Shown: positions 35,256 to 44,121 of the stretch, piece after piece
How the letters are laid out: the number at the start of each line of letters is the position of its first letter
Position numbering within the stretch: the stretch's first letter is position 1
Assembly (NCBI RefSeq): GCF_001422925.1
Contig: NZ_LMNI01000011.1
Location: 630,515-694,514 of the forward strand
Reading direction: 5' to 3'
Length of the DNA stretch: 64,000 bases
Source: Microbacterium sp. Leaf288
Lineage (GTDB): Bacteria; Actinomycetota; Actinomycetes; Actinomycetales; Microbacteriaceae
Notes under the pieces: generated by a model
Told to the model about the DNA's origin: nothing
Databases searched by the model: none
What the model saw: the letters and a program-made list of their open reading frames with translations, nothing else
Program-made: the position numbers and the translations under genes

Positions 35256-35554
35256 GCGCCTCGGCCCCGACGGAGCGGAGCATCGGCGACCTCGTCGCGA
35301 CACTGCTCCTGATCGGGTTCTCGGTCGGCGCCGCGGTGGTGCTCTTCTTCGTCTCGCTCGTGTGGGCCATCGGCAACCACGACAACACGGTGGCGATCGT
35401 GCTGGGCGGCTACCTGCCGCTGGCCCTCGCCGTGATCGGCGCCGTCGCGGGCATCGTCGCGCTGTCGCGGAAGCATCGCGCGTTCTGGTACCCGTTGATC
35501 GCCCTCGTGCTCAGCATCGCCGCCTGGGTCGTCGCCGCCTCGATCGCCCGCTGA
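35252..35554 (+). CDS. Small three-helix membrane protein, unknown function
   Basis: A 100-residue protein with three hydrophobic stretches (about 14-38, 45-68 and 75-98) joined by short charged loops. ATG 35252 overlaps the acetyltransferase stop (atga), so it is translationally coupled to it. I do not recognise the family. Confidence 0.75.
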   Translation: MSASAPTERSIGDLVATLLLIGFSVGAAVVLFFVSLVWAIGNHDNTVAIVLGGYLPLALAVIGAVAGIVALSRKHRAFWYPLIALVLSIAAWVVAASIAR

Positions 35555-35576
35555 CCAGGCGCCACCACCCCGTCGC

Positions 35577-36803
35577 TCATCTCGCCGCGCGCCGCTCCCG
35601 CCGGGCCAGGAAGATCACGAAGCCCAGCGCGACCAGGGCGGTGAGGCAGAGCAGGCTGAGCCCGATCGTGTAGCTGTGGGCCTCGGCGTTGTAGGTCGCG
35701 CCCATCACGAGCGGCGGGAAGTAGCCGCCGAGCCCGCCCGCGGCACCGACGATTCCGGTGACGGTGCCGACTCGTTCGGCCGGTGCGCGCTGCGCCACCC
35801 ACGTGAACACCGCGCCGGTGCCGAGTCCGAGGAAGAGCGCCATCAGGACGAACGAGGCTCCCGCAGCGAGCTCGGGCGGCGGCTGCAGCGCGATCACCAC
35901 CGCCATCACGGCCGCGCCGCTGAGCGAGATGCTGAGCACGGTCGCCGGCCCGATGCGGTCCGACAGCCAGCCGCCGACCGGTCGTGCGATGACCGCGGCG
36001 ATCGCGAAGCCCGCGGTGCGGGCGCCGGCGTCGGCGAGGTCGTACCCGTAGACCTCCTTGAGGTAGGTCGGGAGGTACGTCGAGAAGGCGACGAAGCCGC
36101 CGAAGGTCACGGCGTACAGGAACGCCATCTGCCACGTGACGGCGAGCTTCGACGCCGCCTTGAGCTTGGGCATGACGGGGGCGGTGTTCGGCTTCCACAG
36201 CGGCGAATCCCGCATGAAGAGCCAGACGATGACCGCGACCACGAGCAGCGCGCCCGCGATGATGAGGTGCGTGGCGACGTAGCCGAACCACGCCACCATG
36301 CGGGGCGTGAAGAACGACGACAGCGCGGTGCCGCCCATGCCGGCACCGAAGAGGCCGGTGGCGAAGCCGCGCTTGGCGGGCTCGTACCAGGCGTTCACGA
36401 AGGGGATGCCGATCGCGAAGGTCGTGCCGGCGATGCCGAGCAGGAACCCGAAGGCGATCATGAGCGCGTAGGAGCCCCACACGCCGGCGAGGGCCACCAG
36501 TACCACGGGCACGGCAGACGCCGCCGTCAGGACCGTGAACATCAGGCGCCCGCCGAAGCGATCGGTGAACGCACCGGTGAGGATGCGGCCGAGCGATCCG
36601 ACCAGCACCGGCGTCGCGATGAGCAGCGACGCCTCCGTCGAGGTCAGCCCCATCTCAGCCGTGTACTGCACCGCGAGCGGTGCGACCAGGTTCCACGCCC
36701 AGAACGTGATGGTGAAGGCCAGCAGTGCCAGCAGGAGGTTCTTCGTGCGGCCGGGCAGTTCCTGGGTCCCGGTCGCGGCCGTGGCCGCAGCATCCGTCGT
36801 CAT
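35577..36803 (-). CDS. narK: Nitrate/nitrite transporter (NarK-type MFS)
   Basis: Twelve-helix major facilitator, 408 residues, placed last in the nitrate respiration operon. Family motifs for nitrate/nitrite transport are visible: GRILTGAFTDRFGGRL, FGFLLGIAGTTFAIGIPFVNAWY and the second nitrate signature GIVGAAGGLGGYFPPLV. It should bring nitrate in and/or remove nitrite. ATG 36803 overlaps the narI stop and has gggagg upstream. Confidence 0.94.
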   Translation of the reverse strand: MTTDAAATAATGTQELPGRTKNLLLALLAFTITFWAWNLVAPLAVQYTAEMGLTSTEASLLIATPVLVGSLGRILTGAFTDRFGGRLMFTVLTAASAVPVVLVALAGVWGSYALMIAFGFLLGIAGTTFAIGIPFVNAWYEPAKRGFATGLFGAGMGGTALSSFFTPRMVAWFGYVATHLIIAGALLVVAVIVWLFMRDSPLWKPNTAPVMPKLKAASKLAVTWQMAFLYAVTFGGFVAFSTYLPTYLKEVYGYDLADAGARTAGFAIAAVIARPVGGWLSDRIGPATVLSISLSGAAVMAVVIALQPPPELAAGASFVLMALFLGLGTGAVFTWVAQRAPAERVGTVTGIVGAAGGLGGYFPPLVMGATYNAEAHSYTIGLSLLCLTALVALGFVIFLARRERRAAR

Positions 36804-37588
36804 CGTCGTGTGCCTCCCGTCTTGCCTGTGGTGGTCGCCTTGCGGTCGGGGGTGCGGTCGGTGGTGCCCACGGGCGCCCAGCCGCGGCGGATCCCGCGCG
36901 CCGTCGTCGGCCGCCCGTCGCGCGAGCGGTAGATGATGTACGGGCGGAACAGGTAGTGCACCGGCGCCGTGAACGCATGCACGAGCCGGGTGAACGGCCA
37001 GATCATGAACAGCACCATGCCGATCACGGTGTGGATCTGGTAGTCGAGCGACGCCTCGCTCATCGCGGCGATGTTCGGCTGGAAGACGAACAGCGACCGG
37101 AACCACGGTGAGACCGTGTCGCGGTAGGTGAGCTCCTGGTGCGGCCCGATGACCCCCAGCACCGTGGTCGCGAGGCCCGCGACGATGGCGGCCACCAGCA
37201 CGACGTACATGGTCTTGTCGTTCTTCGTCGTGGCCATGAACACCGGTCCGGTGGTGCGGCGGCGGTAGATCAGGATGCCGACGCCGACGAGCGTCGCGAT
37301 CCCCGCCACGGTGCCGAGACCCAGCGCGGCGAGGTGGTACATCTCATCCGAGATGCCGAAGAAGTCGGTCCACGCCTTGGGGATCACGAGGCCGATGACG
37401 TGGCCGATGATCACGACGAGGATGCCGAAGTGGAACAGCGGCGAGCCGATGCGCAGCAGCCGCGACTCGTAGAGCTGCGACGAGCGCGTGGTCCAGCCGA
37501 ACTGGTCGTAGCGGTAGCGCCAGATCGTGCCGCCGACGAGCACCGCGACCATGATGTAGGGGAGGATTCCCCACAGGAACAGGTCCAT
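36800..37588 (-). CDS. narI: Respiratory nitrate reductase gamma subunit (cytochrome b)
   Basis: Membrane dihaem subunit that takes electrons from menaquinol and passes them to NarH. 262 residues with five helices; candidate haem ligands are His in LFHFGILVVIIGHVIG and in LDYQIHTVIGM and TRLVHAFTAPVHYL. ATG 37588 overlaps the narJ stop by 1 nt and narK overlaps its own stop. The C-terminal Thr/Lys/Arg-rich tail is cytoplasmic. Confidence 0.95.
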   Translation of the reverse strand: MDLFLWGILPYIMVAVLVGGTIWRYRYDQFGWTTRSSQLYESRLLRIGSPLFHFGILVVIIGHVIGLVIPKAWTDFFGISDEMYHLAALGLGTVAGIATLVGVGILIYRRRTTGPVFMATTKNDKTMYVVLVAAIVAGLATTVLGVIGPHQELTYRDTVSPWFRSLFVFQPNIAAMSEASLDYQIHTVIGMVLFMIWPFTRLVHAFTAPVHYLFRPYIIYRSRDGRPTTARGIRRGWAPVGTTDRTPDRKATTTGKTGGTRR

Positions 37589-38211
37589 CAGCGCCTCCCG
37601 ACCGGCTCGAGCGGCAGCAGCCGTGGGTCGTGGGCGTCGAGGCCGACGGACTCGCGCGGCGGTCCGGCGGCTGCCATCGCCATCGCCTGCTGGCGGTCGG
37701 CGGGGGAGCGGCCGGGAAGCGTGTCGCACACCGCCGCGACGACGCCGGCGTACGGCGAGCCGCGCTCGGCGAGGGCGAGGCGGATGAGCTCGAGACTGGG
37801 CCGGTACTCCTGCAGCAGCGCCGCGCCCTCGCCCGGCGCGTGCCGTGCGAACTCGAGCACGAGCGGCAGGAAATCGGGCAGCTCGCCCGTGCCGTCGATC
37901 GTGAGCCCAGACTCGCGGTACCGCCGCTTCAGATCGGCGAGCACCGCGCCGCGCCGGCGCGTGTCGCCATCGGTCCAATAGCTCAGGTACAGCGCGTGGC
38001 GCCGTGACATGTCGAACGTGTCGACGTACACGGTCTGCACCTCGGAGGCCGGCGTCTTCTCCCACCACTCGAGGAGAGGGGCGAAGGATGCTGCCGCCCG
38101 AGGCGCCGCCTCCGACAGGGCGCGGCCGATCAGGGCGGCAGAGCCGAGCACGCCGTCATCCGGGTAGCTCAGGCACAGCGACGCTGCCTGGTAGACCACC
38201 CGGACGTTCAC
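37588..38211 (-). CDS. narJ: Nitrate reductase molybdenum-cofactor assembly chaperone
   Basis: Dedicated chaperone that binds the NarG N-terminus and allows cofactor insertion; not part of the final enzyme. 207 residues, all-helical TorD/DmsD-type fold, with YVDTFDMSRRHALYLSYWTDGDTRRRG as the conserved core (here given as a region, residues about 62-88) and FLPLVLEFARHAP. GTG 38211 overlaps the narH stop by 4 nt. Confidence 0.93.
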   Translation of the reverse strand: MNVRVVYQAASLCLSYPDDGVLGSAALIGRALSEAAPRAAASFAPLLEWWEKTPASEVQTVYVDTFDMSRRHALYLSYWTDGDTRRRGAVLADLKRRYRESGLTIDGTGELPDFLPLVLEFARHAPGEGAALLQEYRPSLELIRLALAERGSPYAGVVAAVCDTLPGRSPADRQQAMAMAAAGPPRESVGLDAHDPRLLPLEPVGRR

Positions 38212-39899
38212 GACGAGCCCCCTGCCGAGGCATCCGGAGCCGCATCCTTCGGCGGGAAGAGACCGGGCGGTGCGCCGTTGCCGTCCCAGTTGAGGAGGTT
38301 GACGCGGCCGCGCAGCGACTCCCCGCCGGCGGCGGCGTCGGAGGTCTGGCGCTCCTTGAGGGCGTGGAAGGTCTCGACCGCGACGGGGACGGGCCGGCCG
38401 CTGGCCTCGCCGAACATGCCCGACTCGTTGCCGTACGGGCCGCCGTCGAAGTCGAGCGAGCAGCCGAGTTCTTCGAGTTCGTGCGCGCGCTCGTAGTGGG
38501 CGGTCGGGATGACGTAGCGGTCCTCGTACTTGGCGATCGCGAGCAGCCGGTACATCGCGTAGATGGACTCGCCGGTCATGCCGACGGCCTCGGGGATCGA
38601 CTCGTCGCGCTCGCGCTCGAGCGTGATGTCGCGCAGGTACGAGCGCATCGCGGCGAGGCGCCACAGCACGCCGGTGATGATGTCGGTGTCGCCCGCGGTG
38701 AAGAGCTCGGCGAGGTACTCGACGGGGATCCGCAGCGCCTCGATCGCGCCGAAGAGGGTGCCGGCGGCCTCCGAGTCGTGTCCCTGGTCGCGCAGCAGGT
38801 CGACGATCGGCGACAGCGGCGGGATGTACCAGACCATCGGCATGGTGCGGTACTCGGGGTGCAGCGGCAGCGCCACCCGGTAGGTCTTCGCCAGGGCGTA
38901 GACGGGCGAGCGGCGCGCGGCATCCATCCAGTCGTCGGGGATGTCGCCCTGTGCGCGGACCGCCGCGATCACCTCGGGGTCGTTCGGGTCGAGCATGAGG
39001 TCGAGCTGCGCCTCGTACAGGTCCTTCTCATCGGGCGTCGATGCCGCCTCGGTGACGCGGTCGGCGTCGTAGAGGAAGAGGCCGAGGTAGCGCAGGCGCC
39101 CGACGCACGTCTCGGAGCAGACGGTGGGGATGCCGACCTCGAGGCGCGGATAGCACAGCGTGCACTTCTCGGCCTTGCCGGTCTTGTGGTTGAAGTAGAT
39201 CTTCTTGTAGGGGCAGCCGGTGATGCACTGGCGCCAGCCGCGGCAGCGGTCCTGGTCGACGAGCACGATGCCGTCCTCGGCCCGCTTGTAGATCGCGCCC
39301 GACGGGCACGACGCCATGCACGACGGGTTGAGGCAGTGCTCGCAGATCCGCGGCAGGTAGAACATGAACGTCTTCTCGAACTGCAGCTTGATCTTGTCTT
39401 CCGACTCGCGCCGCACGCGCTCGACGATCGGGTCGAGATGGCCCATCTCGCTCGCGCCGCCGAGGTCGTCGTCCCAGTTCGCCGACCACGTGATCTTCGT
39501 GTCCTCGCCGGTGATGAGCGACTTTGGCCGGGCGACCGGGAAGTCGTCGCCGAGGGGCGCGTCGATGAGCGTCTCGTAGTCGTAGGTCCAGGGCTCGTAG
39601 TAGTCCTCGAGCTTCGGCTGCACCGGCGACGAGAAGATCGAGAACAGGCGCTTCGCGCGGCTGCCCGTGCGCAGCGACAGTCGCCCGCGCTTGTTGAGCG
39701 TCCACCCGCCGCGCCACTGCTCCTGGTCCTCGTAGCGGCGCGGGTAGCCCTGGCCGGGCCGGGTCTCGACGTTGTTGAACCAGACGTATTCGGTGCCGGC
39801 CCGGTTCGTCCACGCCTGCTTGCACGTGACCGAGCAGGTGTGGCACCCGATGCACTTGTCGAGGTTCATGACCATGCCCATCTGGGCCATCACGCGCAT
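38208..39899 (-). CDS. narH: Respiratory nitrate reductase beta subunit
   Basis: Iron-sulfur electron-transfer subunit on the cytoplasmic side of the membrane. 563 residues from ATG 39899. Four cysteine clusters are readable: CIGCHTCSVTCKQAW, CEHCLNPSCMASCPSG, CRGWRQCITGCPYKK and CTLCYPRLEVG with a later CSETCVG; the Trp in CRGWRQC marks the 3Fe-4S cluster as in other NarH. The start overlaps the narG stop (tgatg). Confidence 0.96.
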   Translation of the reverse strand: MRVMAQMGMVMNLDKCIGCHTCSVTCKQAWTNRAGTEYVWFNNVETRPGQGYPRRYEDQEQWRGGWTLNKRGRLSLRTGSRAKRLFSIFSSPVQPKLEDYYEPWTYDYETLIDAPLGDDFPVARPKSLITGEDTKITWSANWDDDLGGASEMGHLDPIVERVRRESEDKIKLQFEKTFMFYLPRICEHCLNPSCMASCPSGAIYKRAEDGIVLVDQDRCRGWRQCITGCPYKKIYFNHKTGKAEKCTLCYPRLEVGIPTVCSETCVGRLRYLGLFLYDADRVTEAASTPDEKDLYEAQLDLMLDPNDPEVIAAVRAQGDIPDDWMDAARRSPVYALAKTYRVALPLHPEYRTMPMVWYIPPLSPIVDLLRDQGHDSEAAGTLFGAIEALRIPVEYLAELFTAGDTDIITGVLWRLAAMRSYLRDITLERERDESIPEAVGMTGESIYAMYRLLAIAKYEDRYVIPTAHYERAHELEELGCSLDFDGGPYGNESGMFGEASGRPVPVAVETFHALKERQTSDAAAGGESLRGRVNLLNWDGNGAPPGLFPPKDAAPDASAGGSS

Positions 39900-42800
39900 C
39901 AGAACACCACCTCCTGCGAGCGACGGCGCACCGTCGCCACCATGTCGCGTTGATTGCCGGTCGGCCCCAGATAGTTGAACGTGTACGACAGCTGCGCGTA
40001 CCCGCCGATGAGGTGCGTCGGTTTGACGAGCAGCCTCGTGACGGAGTTGTGGATGCCTCCGCGCCGGCCGGTCGCCTCGGACTTCGGCACGTCGATCGTG
40101 CGCTCCTGCGCGTGGTGCACGTAGACGACGCCGGTGGGCATGCGATGCGACACGATCGCCCGCGCCACGAGCACGCCGTTCGAGTTCACGCACTCGACCC
40201 AGTCGTTGTCGGCGGCGCCGATGGCCGCGGCGTCCGCCGGACTCATCCAGACCGTGGGGCCGCCGCGCGACAGCGACAGCATGAAGAGGTTGTCCTGGTA
40301 CTCGGAGTGGATCGACCACTTCGAGTGGGGCGTGAGGTAGCGCACCACGACCTGCTGCTCGCCGTTCGGGCCGAGCTTCGGCTCGCCGAACAGGCGGTGC
40401 ATGTCGAGCGGCGGGCGGTAGATCGGCAGGGCCTCGCCGAGGTCGCGCATCCACGCGTGGTCGAGGTAGAAGTGCATGCGCCCGGTGAGGGTGTGGAAGG
40501 GCTTGAGCCGCTCGATGTTGACGGTGAACGGCGCGTACCGGCGCCCGCCCGTCTCGGAGCCGGACCACTCCGGCGACGTGATCACCGGCACCGGCGCCGC
40601 CTGCGTCATCGCGAACGTGATGCGCTTCTCCTCGGAACCCTCGGCGAGATCGGCGAGCGGCTTGCCCACGCGCTTCTCGAGGGTGCGGAAGCCCTGCGAC
40701 GCGAGTTCGCCGTTCGTCGTGCCCGAGAACGCCAGGATCGCCTCGGCCATCTTGACGTCGGTGTCCATCGCGGGCCTGCCATCGGCTGCGCCCCCGAGCA
40801 TGACGCCGTTCTTCTGGGCGAGCCGCTCGACCTCGTGCGCCACGTCGTAGGTCACGTTCTTGATCGTGAACCCGAGCTGGTCGGCGAGAGGCCCGACGGC
40901 GGCGAGCTTGTCGGCGATCGCGGTGTAGTCGCGCTCCACGACCGTGAACTGCGGCATGGTCTTGCCCGGGATGCCGGCGGTGTCGCCGCGCGCCCAGTCC
41001 CGCACCTCGCCGCCGGGCTGCGACGTCTCGCCCGGGGTGTCGTGCTGCATCGGCACGGAGACGAGGTCTTTCCGCGTCCCCAGGTGGGTGCGCGCCTGCG
41101 CCGAGAATTCGACGGCGATCGCATGGAACAGGTCGAAGTCGCTCTTCGCCTCCCACGGCGGGTCGATCGCCGGGGTGAAGGCGTGCACGAACGGGTGCAT
41201 GTCGGTCGACGACAGGTCGTGCTTCTCGTACCAGGTCGCGGCCGGGAAGACGACGTCCGACAGCAGCGTCGTCGAGGTCATGCGGAAGTCGGCCGACACG
41301 AGCAGGTCGAGCTTGCCCTCGGGGATCTCGTCGTGCCACTTCACATCGTTCGGGCGCACGCTCGCCTCGTCCGTCGCCATCACGTTGTTGTGCGTGCCGA
41401 GCAGGTACTTGAGGAAGTACTCGTTGCCCTTCGCGCTCGATCCCATGAGGTTCGACCGCCACAGCGTGAGCAGGCGCGGCCAGTTCTCCGGCGCGTCGAC
41501 GTCGGCGATCGCGGGCTGGAGCTCGCCGGAGGAGAGCTGCGAGGCGACGAAGGATGCGGCATCCGCCGCCTCTCCGTTCGCCACCGCCGCGTCGGCCCGG
41601 TCGGCGAGGTCGAGCGGGTTGACGTCGAACTGCGGGTAGAACGGCATCCAGCCGAGGCGCGCGGACTGGGCGATCGTGTCAGCGGTGTGCATGCCGGCGA
41701 GGTTTCCCTCGGCCAGCGGCGACGCCAGCGCGTCGGCGGAGTAACCGTCGAAGCGCCACTGGTCGGTGTGCATGTACCAGTACGCGGTGCCGATCATCGT
41801 CCGCGGGGGGCGGCTCCAGTCGAGGGCGTTCGCCAGCGACAGCCAGCCGGTGATCGGGCGGCACTTCTCCTGCCCGACGTAGTGCGCCCAGCCGCCGCCG
41901 TTGCGCCCCATCGACCCGGTGAGGATCAGGAGCGCCAGGATCGCCCGGTACGTCGCATCGCCGTGGAACCACTGACAGATGCCGGCGCCCATGATGATCA
42001 TCGAGCGGCCGTTCGACTCGATGGCGTTGGCCGCGAACTCGCGTGCGATGCGCGTGCACGCCTGCGCCGGCACGCCGGTGATCTCCTCCTGCCACGCGGG
42101 CGTGTACGGAGACTCGGCGTCGTCGAGCCCGGTCGGCCAGTCGCCGGGCAGCCCGTCACGGGGGACGCCGTACTGGGCGAGCATCAGGTCGAGGACGGTC
42201 GTCACCAGGATGCCGCCCACCCGCGTCGCCGGGACGCCTCGGTGCAGCACGGCTCCCTCGCCGTCGGCGGAGTCGAAGCGGGGGAGCAGAACTTCCACGG
42301 CCTCAGGAGTTCCCGCTGCGGCGGGGAGGTCAGCGATGGACAGCGCCGGTTCCACGCCCTCGAGGTCGAGGTTCCAGCGACCCTCGCCGGAGGCGGCGTA
42401 CCGGAAGCCCATCGAGCCGTTGGGCACGCGCGCAGTGCCGGTCGCGGCATCCAGCACCACCGTCTTCCACTCGTCTTCGGGGGTGCCGCCGCCGAGGTCT
42501 TTCGAAGTGACGAACGTGCCGGGAACATACGCGCCGTCGCGCTCGGTGAGCCGCACGAGGTGGGGGAGATCGGTGTACTGGCGCGCGAAGTCGGCGAAGA
42601 ACGGCACGCGGCGGTCGACGTAGTTCTCCTTGAGCACCACGTGGCCCATCGCCATCGCGAGTGCCGCGTCGGTGCCGGCCTGGCAAGGCAGCCATTCGTC
42701 GGCGAACTTCGTGTTGTCGGCGTAGTCAGGGCTGACCGTGACCACCTTCGTGCCGCGGTAGCGCACCTCGGCCATCCAATGCGCGTCGGGCGTGCGGGTG

Positions 42801-43606
42801 ACCGGCACGTTCGAGCCCCACATCATCAGGTACGTGGCGTCCCACCAGTCACCGGACTCGGGAACATCGGTCTGATCGCCGAACACCTGCGGGCTCGCGA
42901 CCGGGAGGTCGGCGTACCAATCGTAGAACGACGTCATCACGCCGCCGACGAGCTGCGTGAAGCGCGTGCCGATGCAGTGCGACACCATCGACATCGCCGG
43001 GATCGGCGAGAAGCCCGCCACCCGGTCGGGGCCGTACTCCTTGATCGTGTGCACGTACCCGGCGGCGACGAGCTCGACCGCCTCGCGCCATGACGCGCGC
43101 ACGAGACCCCCCTTGCCGCGCGCCTGCTGGTAGCGGCGGCGCGTCTCGGGGTTCTTCGTGATCTCGCCGAAAGCGAGCACCGGGTCACCGGTGCGGGCCT
43201 TCGCCGCGCGGTATTCCTCGAGCAGCACGCCCCGGATGTACGGGTAGCGCACGCGGGTGGGGGAGTAGGTGTACCACGAAAAAGCAGCCCCGCGGGGACA
43301 CCCGCGGGGCTCGTACTCGGGACGGTCGGGGCCGACGCTCGGATAGTCGGTCTCCTGGGCCTCCCACGTGATGATGCCGTCCTTGACGTACACCTTCCAC
43401 GAACAGGAGCCCGTACAGTTCACGCCGTGCGTCGACCGGACGACCTTGTCGTGGCTCCACCGATCGCGGTAGAACGCGTCGCCCTCGCGCCCGCCTTCGA
43501 GGAAGGCGGCACGATGATCGGCGGTTTCGTCCCACCTCGTGAAGAACCGCCCTGCGCGCAGCAAGGCGTCGGAAGCCGGACCGTCCACACCGATCTGGGG
43601 CGTCAT
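39899..43606 (-). CDS. narG: Respiratory nitrate reductase alpha subunit (Mo-bisMGD)
   Basis: Catalytic subunit reducing nitrate to nitrite in anaerobic respiration. 1235 residues, the usual length. The N-terminal FS0 cluster motif HGVNCTGSCSWKVYV and the Mo-ligand region GGVMTSFYDWYADLP (with the conserved Asp) are present, as are IPAMSMVSHCIGTRF and the C-terminal NRQRD-type end. It is the first gene of narGHJIK. TAGGGT lies 7 nt upstream of ATG 43606, so narG is probably leaderless. I saw no clear FNR-like (TTGAT-ATCAA) site in the 88 bp up to the tRNA. Confidence 0.96.
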   Translation of the reverse strand: MTPQIGVDGPASDALLRAGRFFTRWDETADHRAAFLEGGREGDAFYRDRWSHDKVVRSTHGVNCTGSCSWKVYVKDGIITWEAQETDYPSVGPDRPEYEPRGCPRGAAFSWYTYSPTRVRYPYIRGVLLEEYRAAKARTGDPVLAFGEITKNPETRRRYQQARGKGGLVRASWREAVELVAAGYVHTIKEYGPDRVAGFSPIPAMSMVSHCIGTRFTQLVGGVMTSFYDWYADLPVASPQVFGDQTDVPESGDWWDATYLMMWGSNVPVTRTPDAHWMAEVRYRGTKVVTVSPDYADNTKFADEWLPCQAGTDAALAMAMGHVVLKENYVDRRVPFFADFARQYTDLPHLVRLTERDGAYVPGTFVTSKDLGGGTPEDEWKTVVLDAATGTARVPNGSMGFRYAASGEGRWNLDLEGVEPALSIADLPAAAGTPEAVEVLLPRFDSADGEGAVLHRGVPATRVGGILVTTVLDLMLAQYGVPRDGLPGDWPTGLDDAESPYTPAWQEEITGVPAQACTRIAREFAANAIESNGRSMIIMGAGICQWFHGDATYRAILALLILTGSMGRNGGGWAHYVGQEKCRPITGWLSLANALDWSRPPRTMIGTAYWYMHTDQWRFDGYSADALASPLAEGNLAGMHTADTIAQSARLGWMPFYPQFDVNPLDLADRADAAVANGEAADAASFVASQLSSGELQPAIADVDAPENWPRLLTLWRSNLMGSSAKGNEYFLKYLLGTHNNVMATDEASVRPNDVKWHDEIPEGKLDLLVSADFRMTSTTLLSDVVFPAATWYEKHDLSSTDMHPFVHAFTPAIDPPWEAKSDFDLFHAIAVEFSAQARTHLGTRKDLVSVPMQHDTPGETSQPGGEVRDWARGDTAGIPGKTMPQFTVVERDYTAIADKLAAVGPLADQLGFTIKNVTYDVAHEVERLAQKNGVMLGGAADGRPAMDTDVKMAEAILAFSGTTNGELASQGFRTLEKRVGKPLADLAEGSEEKRITFAMTQAAPVPVITSPEWSGSETGGRRYAPFTVNIERLKPFHTLTGRMHFYLDHAWMRDLGEALPIYRPPLDMHRLFGEPKLGPNGEQQVVVRYLTPHSKWSIHSEYQDNLFMLSLSRGGPTVWMSPADAAAIGAADNDWVECVNSNGVLVARAIVSHRMPTGVVYVHHAQERTIDVPKSEATGRRGGIHNSVTRLLVKPTHLIGGYAQLSYTFNYLGPTGNQRDMVATVRRRSQEVVF

Positions 43607-43694
43607 GACTCGGACCCTAGCGAAACGTCCGGATGTTGCACCAGGGGGGCGCGCCGGAAACCGACGGCTGGACGGCCGCTCGATCGAGTGGAAG

Positions 43695-44021
43695 TGGTGC
43701 CCCCACAGGGACTCGAACCCTGGACCCACGGATTAACCTGCTGCACTGGGCTTTCCCCAGCCACCGTCTCCGGCTTGCAGTCTGGACTATATCTTCACCT
43801 TCGGCCGGACCGGTCAGGTGCGCCGCGTGTAGTCTCTGAGGTTCCCTTGCGGTTACCTGCTGATTACCCAATCCCTCGGATTGTCACTGCCGTCTCCGGC
43901 GAGTACCTCGGGCTCTCAGGGCGTCCCAGCATATAGCGGCGGTCATCCGACGCATTTCTGCGCCGGCGCTCCATTTTGTTCTGTTGAAGTCCGTTGCTCT
44001 AACCAACTGAGCTATAGGGGC
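43695..44021 (-). tRNA. tRNA-Lys (anticodon TTT) interrupted by a group I intron
   Basis: Two exons on the minus strand: 44021-43987 and 43736-43695, including the encoded CCA (43697-43695). Joined they give a 77-nt cloverleaf: acceptor GCCCCTA with TGGGGGC (one T-G pair), D arm GCTC...GAGC, anticodon stem ACGGA/TCCGT, loop CTTTTAA (anticodon TTT), T arm CAGGG/CCCTG around TTCGAGT, discriminator A. The identity depends on the splice site: removing bases one position earlier would read GTT (Asn), but A73, the acceptor stem and the P1 helix favour Lys. A TAGGGT box (44033-44028) is a likely -10. Ordinary tRNA searches that do not expect a 250-nt insertion may miss it. Confidence 0.88.
43737..43986 (-). 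ncRNA. Group I self-splicing intron in the tRNA-Lys anticodon loop
   Basis: A 250-nt catalytic RNA expected to remove itself using external guanosine. Minus-strand elements read by eye: P1, CTT|CA (43989-43985) with TGGAG (43973-43969), giving the U-G pair at the 5' splice site; P2, 8-bp stem with a GAAA loop (43966-43947); P3, GCCGC (43940-43936) with GCGGC (43826-43822); P4, GCTG (43930-43927) with the CAGC of the Q segment AATCAGCAGG; P6 with a GCAA loop; the R sequence CTCAGAGACTACACG (43840-43826) and S sequence AAGATATAGTCC (43795-43784) forming P7; P8, CACCT (43820-43816) with AGGTG (43800-43796); P9, CTGCA with TGCAG (43780-43741 region). It ends in G (43737). It encodes no endonuclease. 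The position after U34 is that of the cyanobacterial tRNA-Leu intron. Confidence 0.93.
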
Positions 44022-44121
44022 CTGTCCACCCTAGCAATCCGAGAGCGATGCTCGGAGCGTCGGTGCCCGGCTCTACGATCGGCGCTACTGATGTTCGATC
44101 CAGGCGAGGAGGCCGACCAAC

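Noticed and set aside
39950..43093. A 1047-codon open frame on the plus strand opposite narG
   Set aside because: Shadow frame; no recognisable domain, and narG on the other strand is complete with cofactor-binding motifs.
43607..43694. FNR/ANR site controlling narG
   Set aside because: No TTGAT-N4-ATCAA-like sequence in the 88 bp between narG and the tRNA.
43737..43988. Alternative splice assignment giving tRNA-Asn (GTT)
   Set aside because: Possible by one-base shift, but the P1 pairing CTT|CA with TGGAG places the U-G pair after the second T, and discriminator A plus the acceptor stem do not fit Asn.
43695..44021. Two separate degraded tRNA fragments instead of one split tRNA
   Set aside because: The halves pair perfectly with each other in the acceptor and anticodon stems, and the segment between them carries a complete group I core with P1 at the exact junction.
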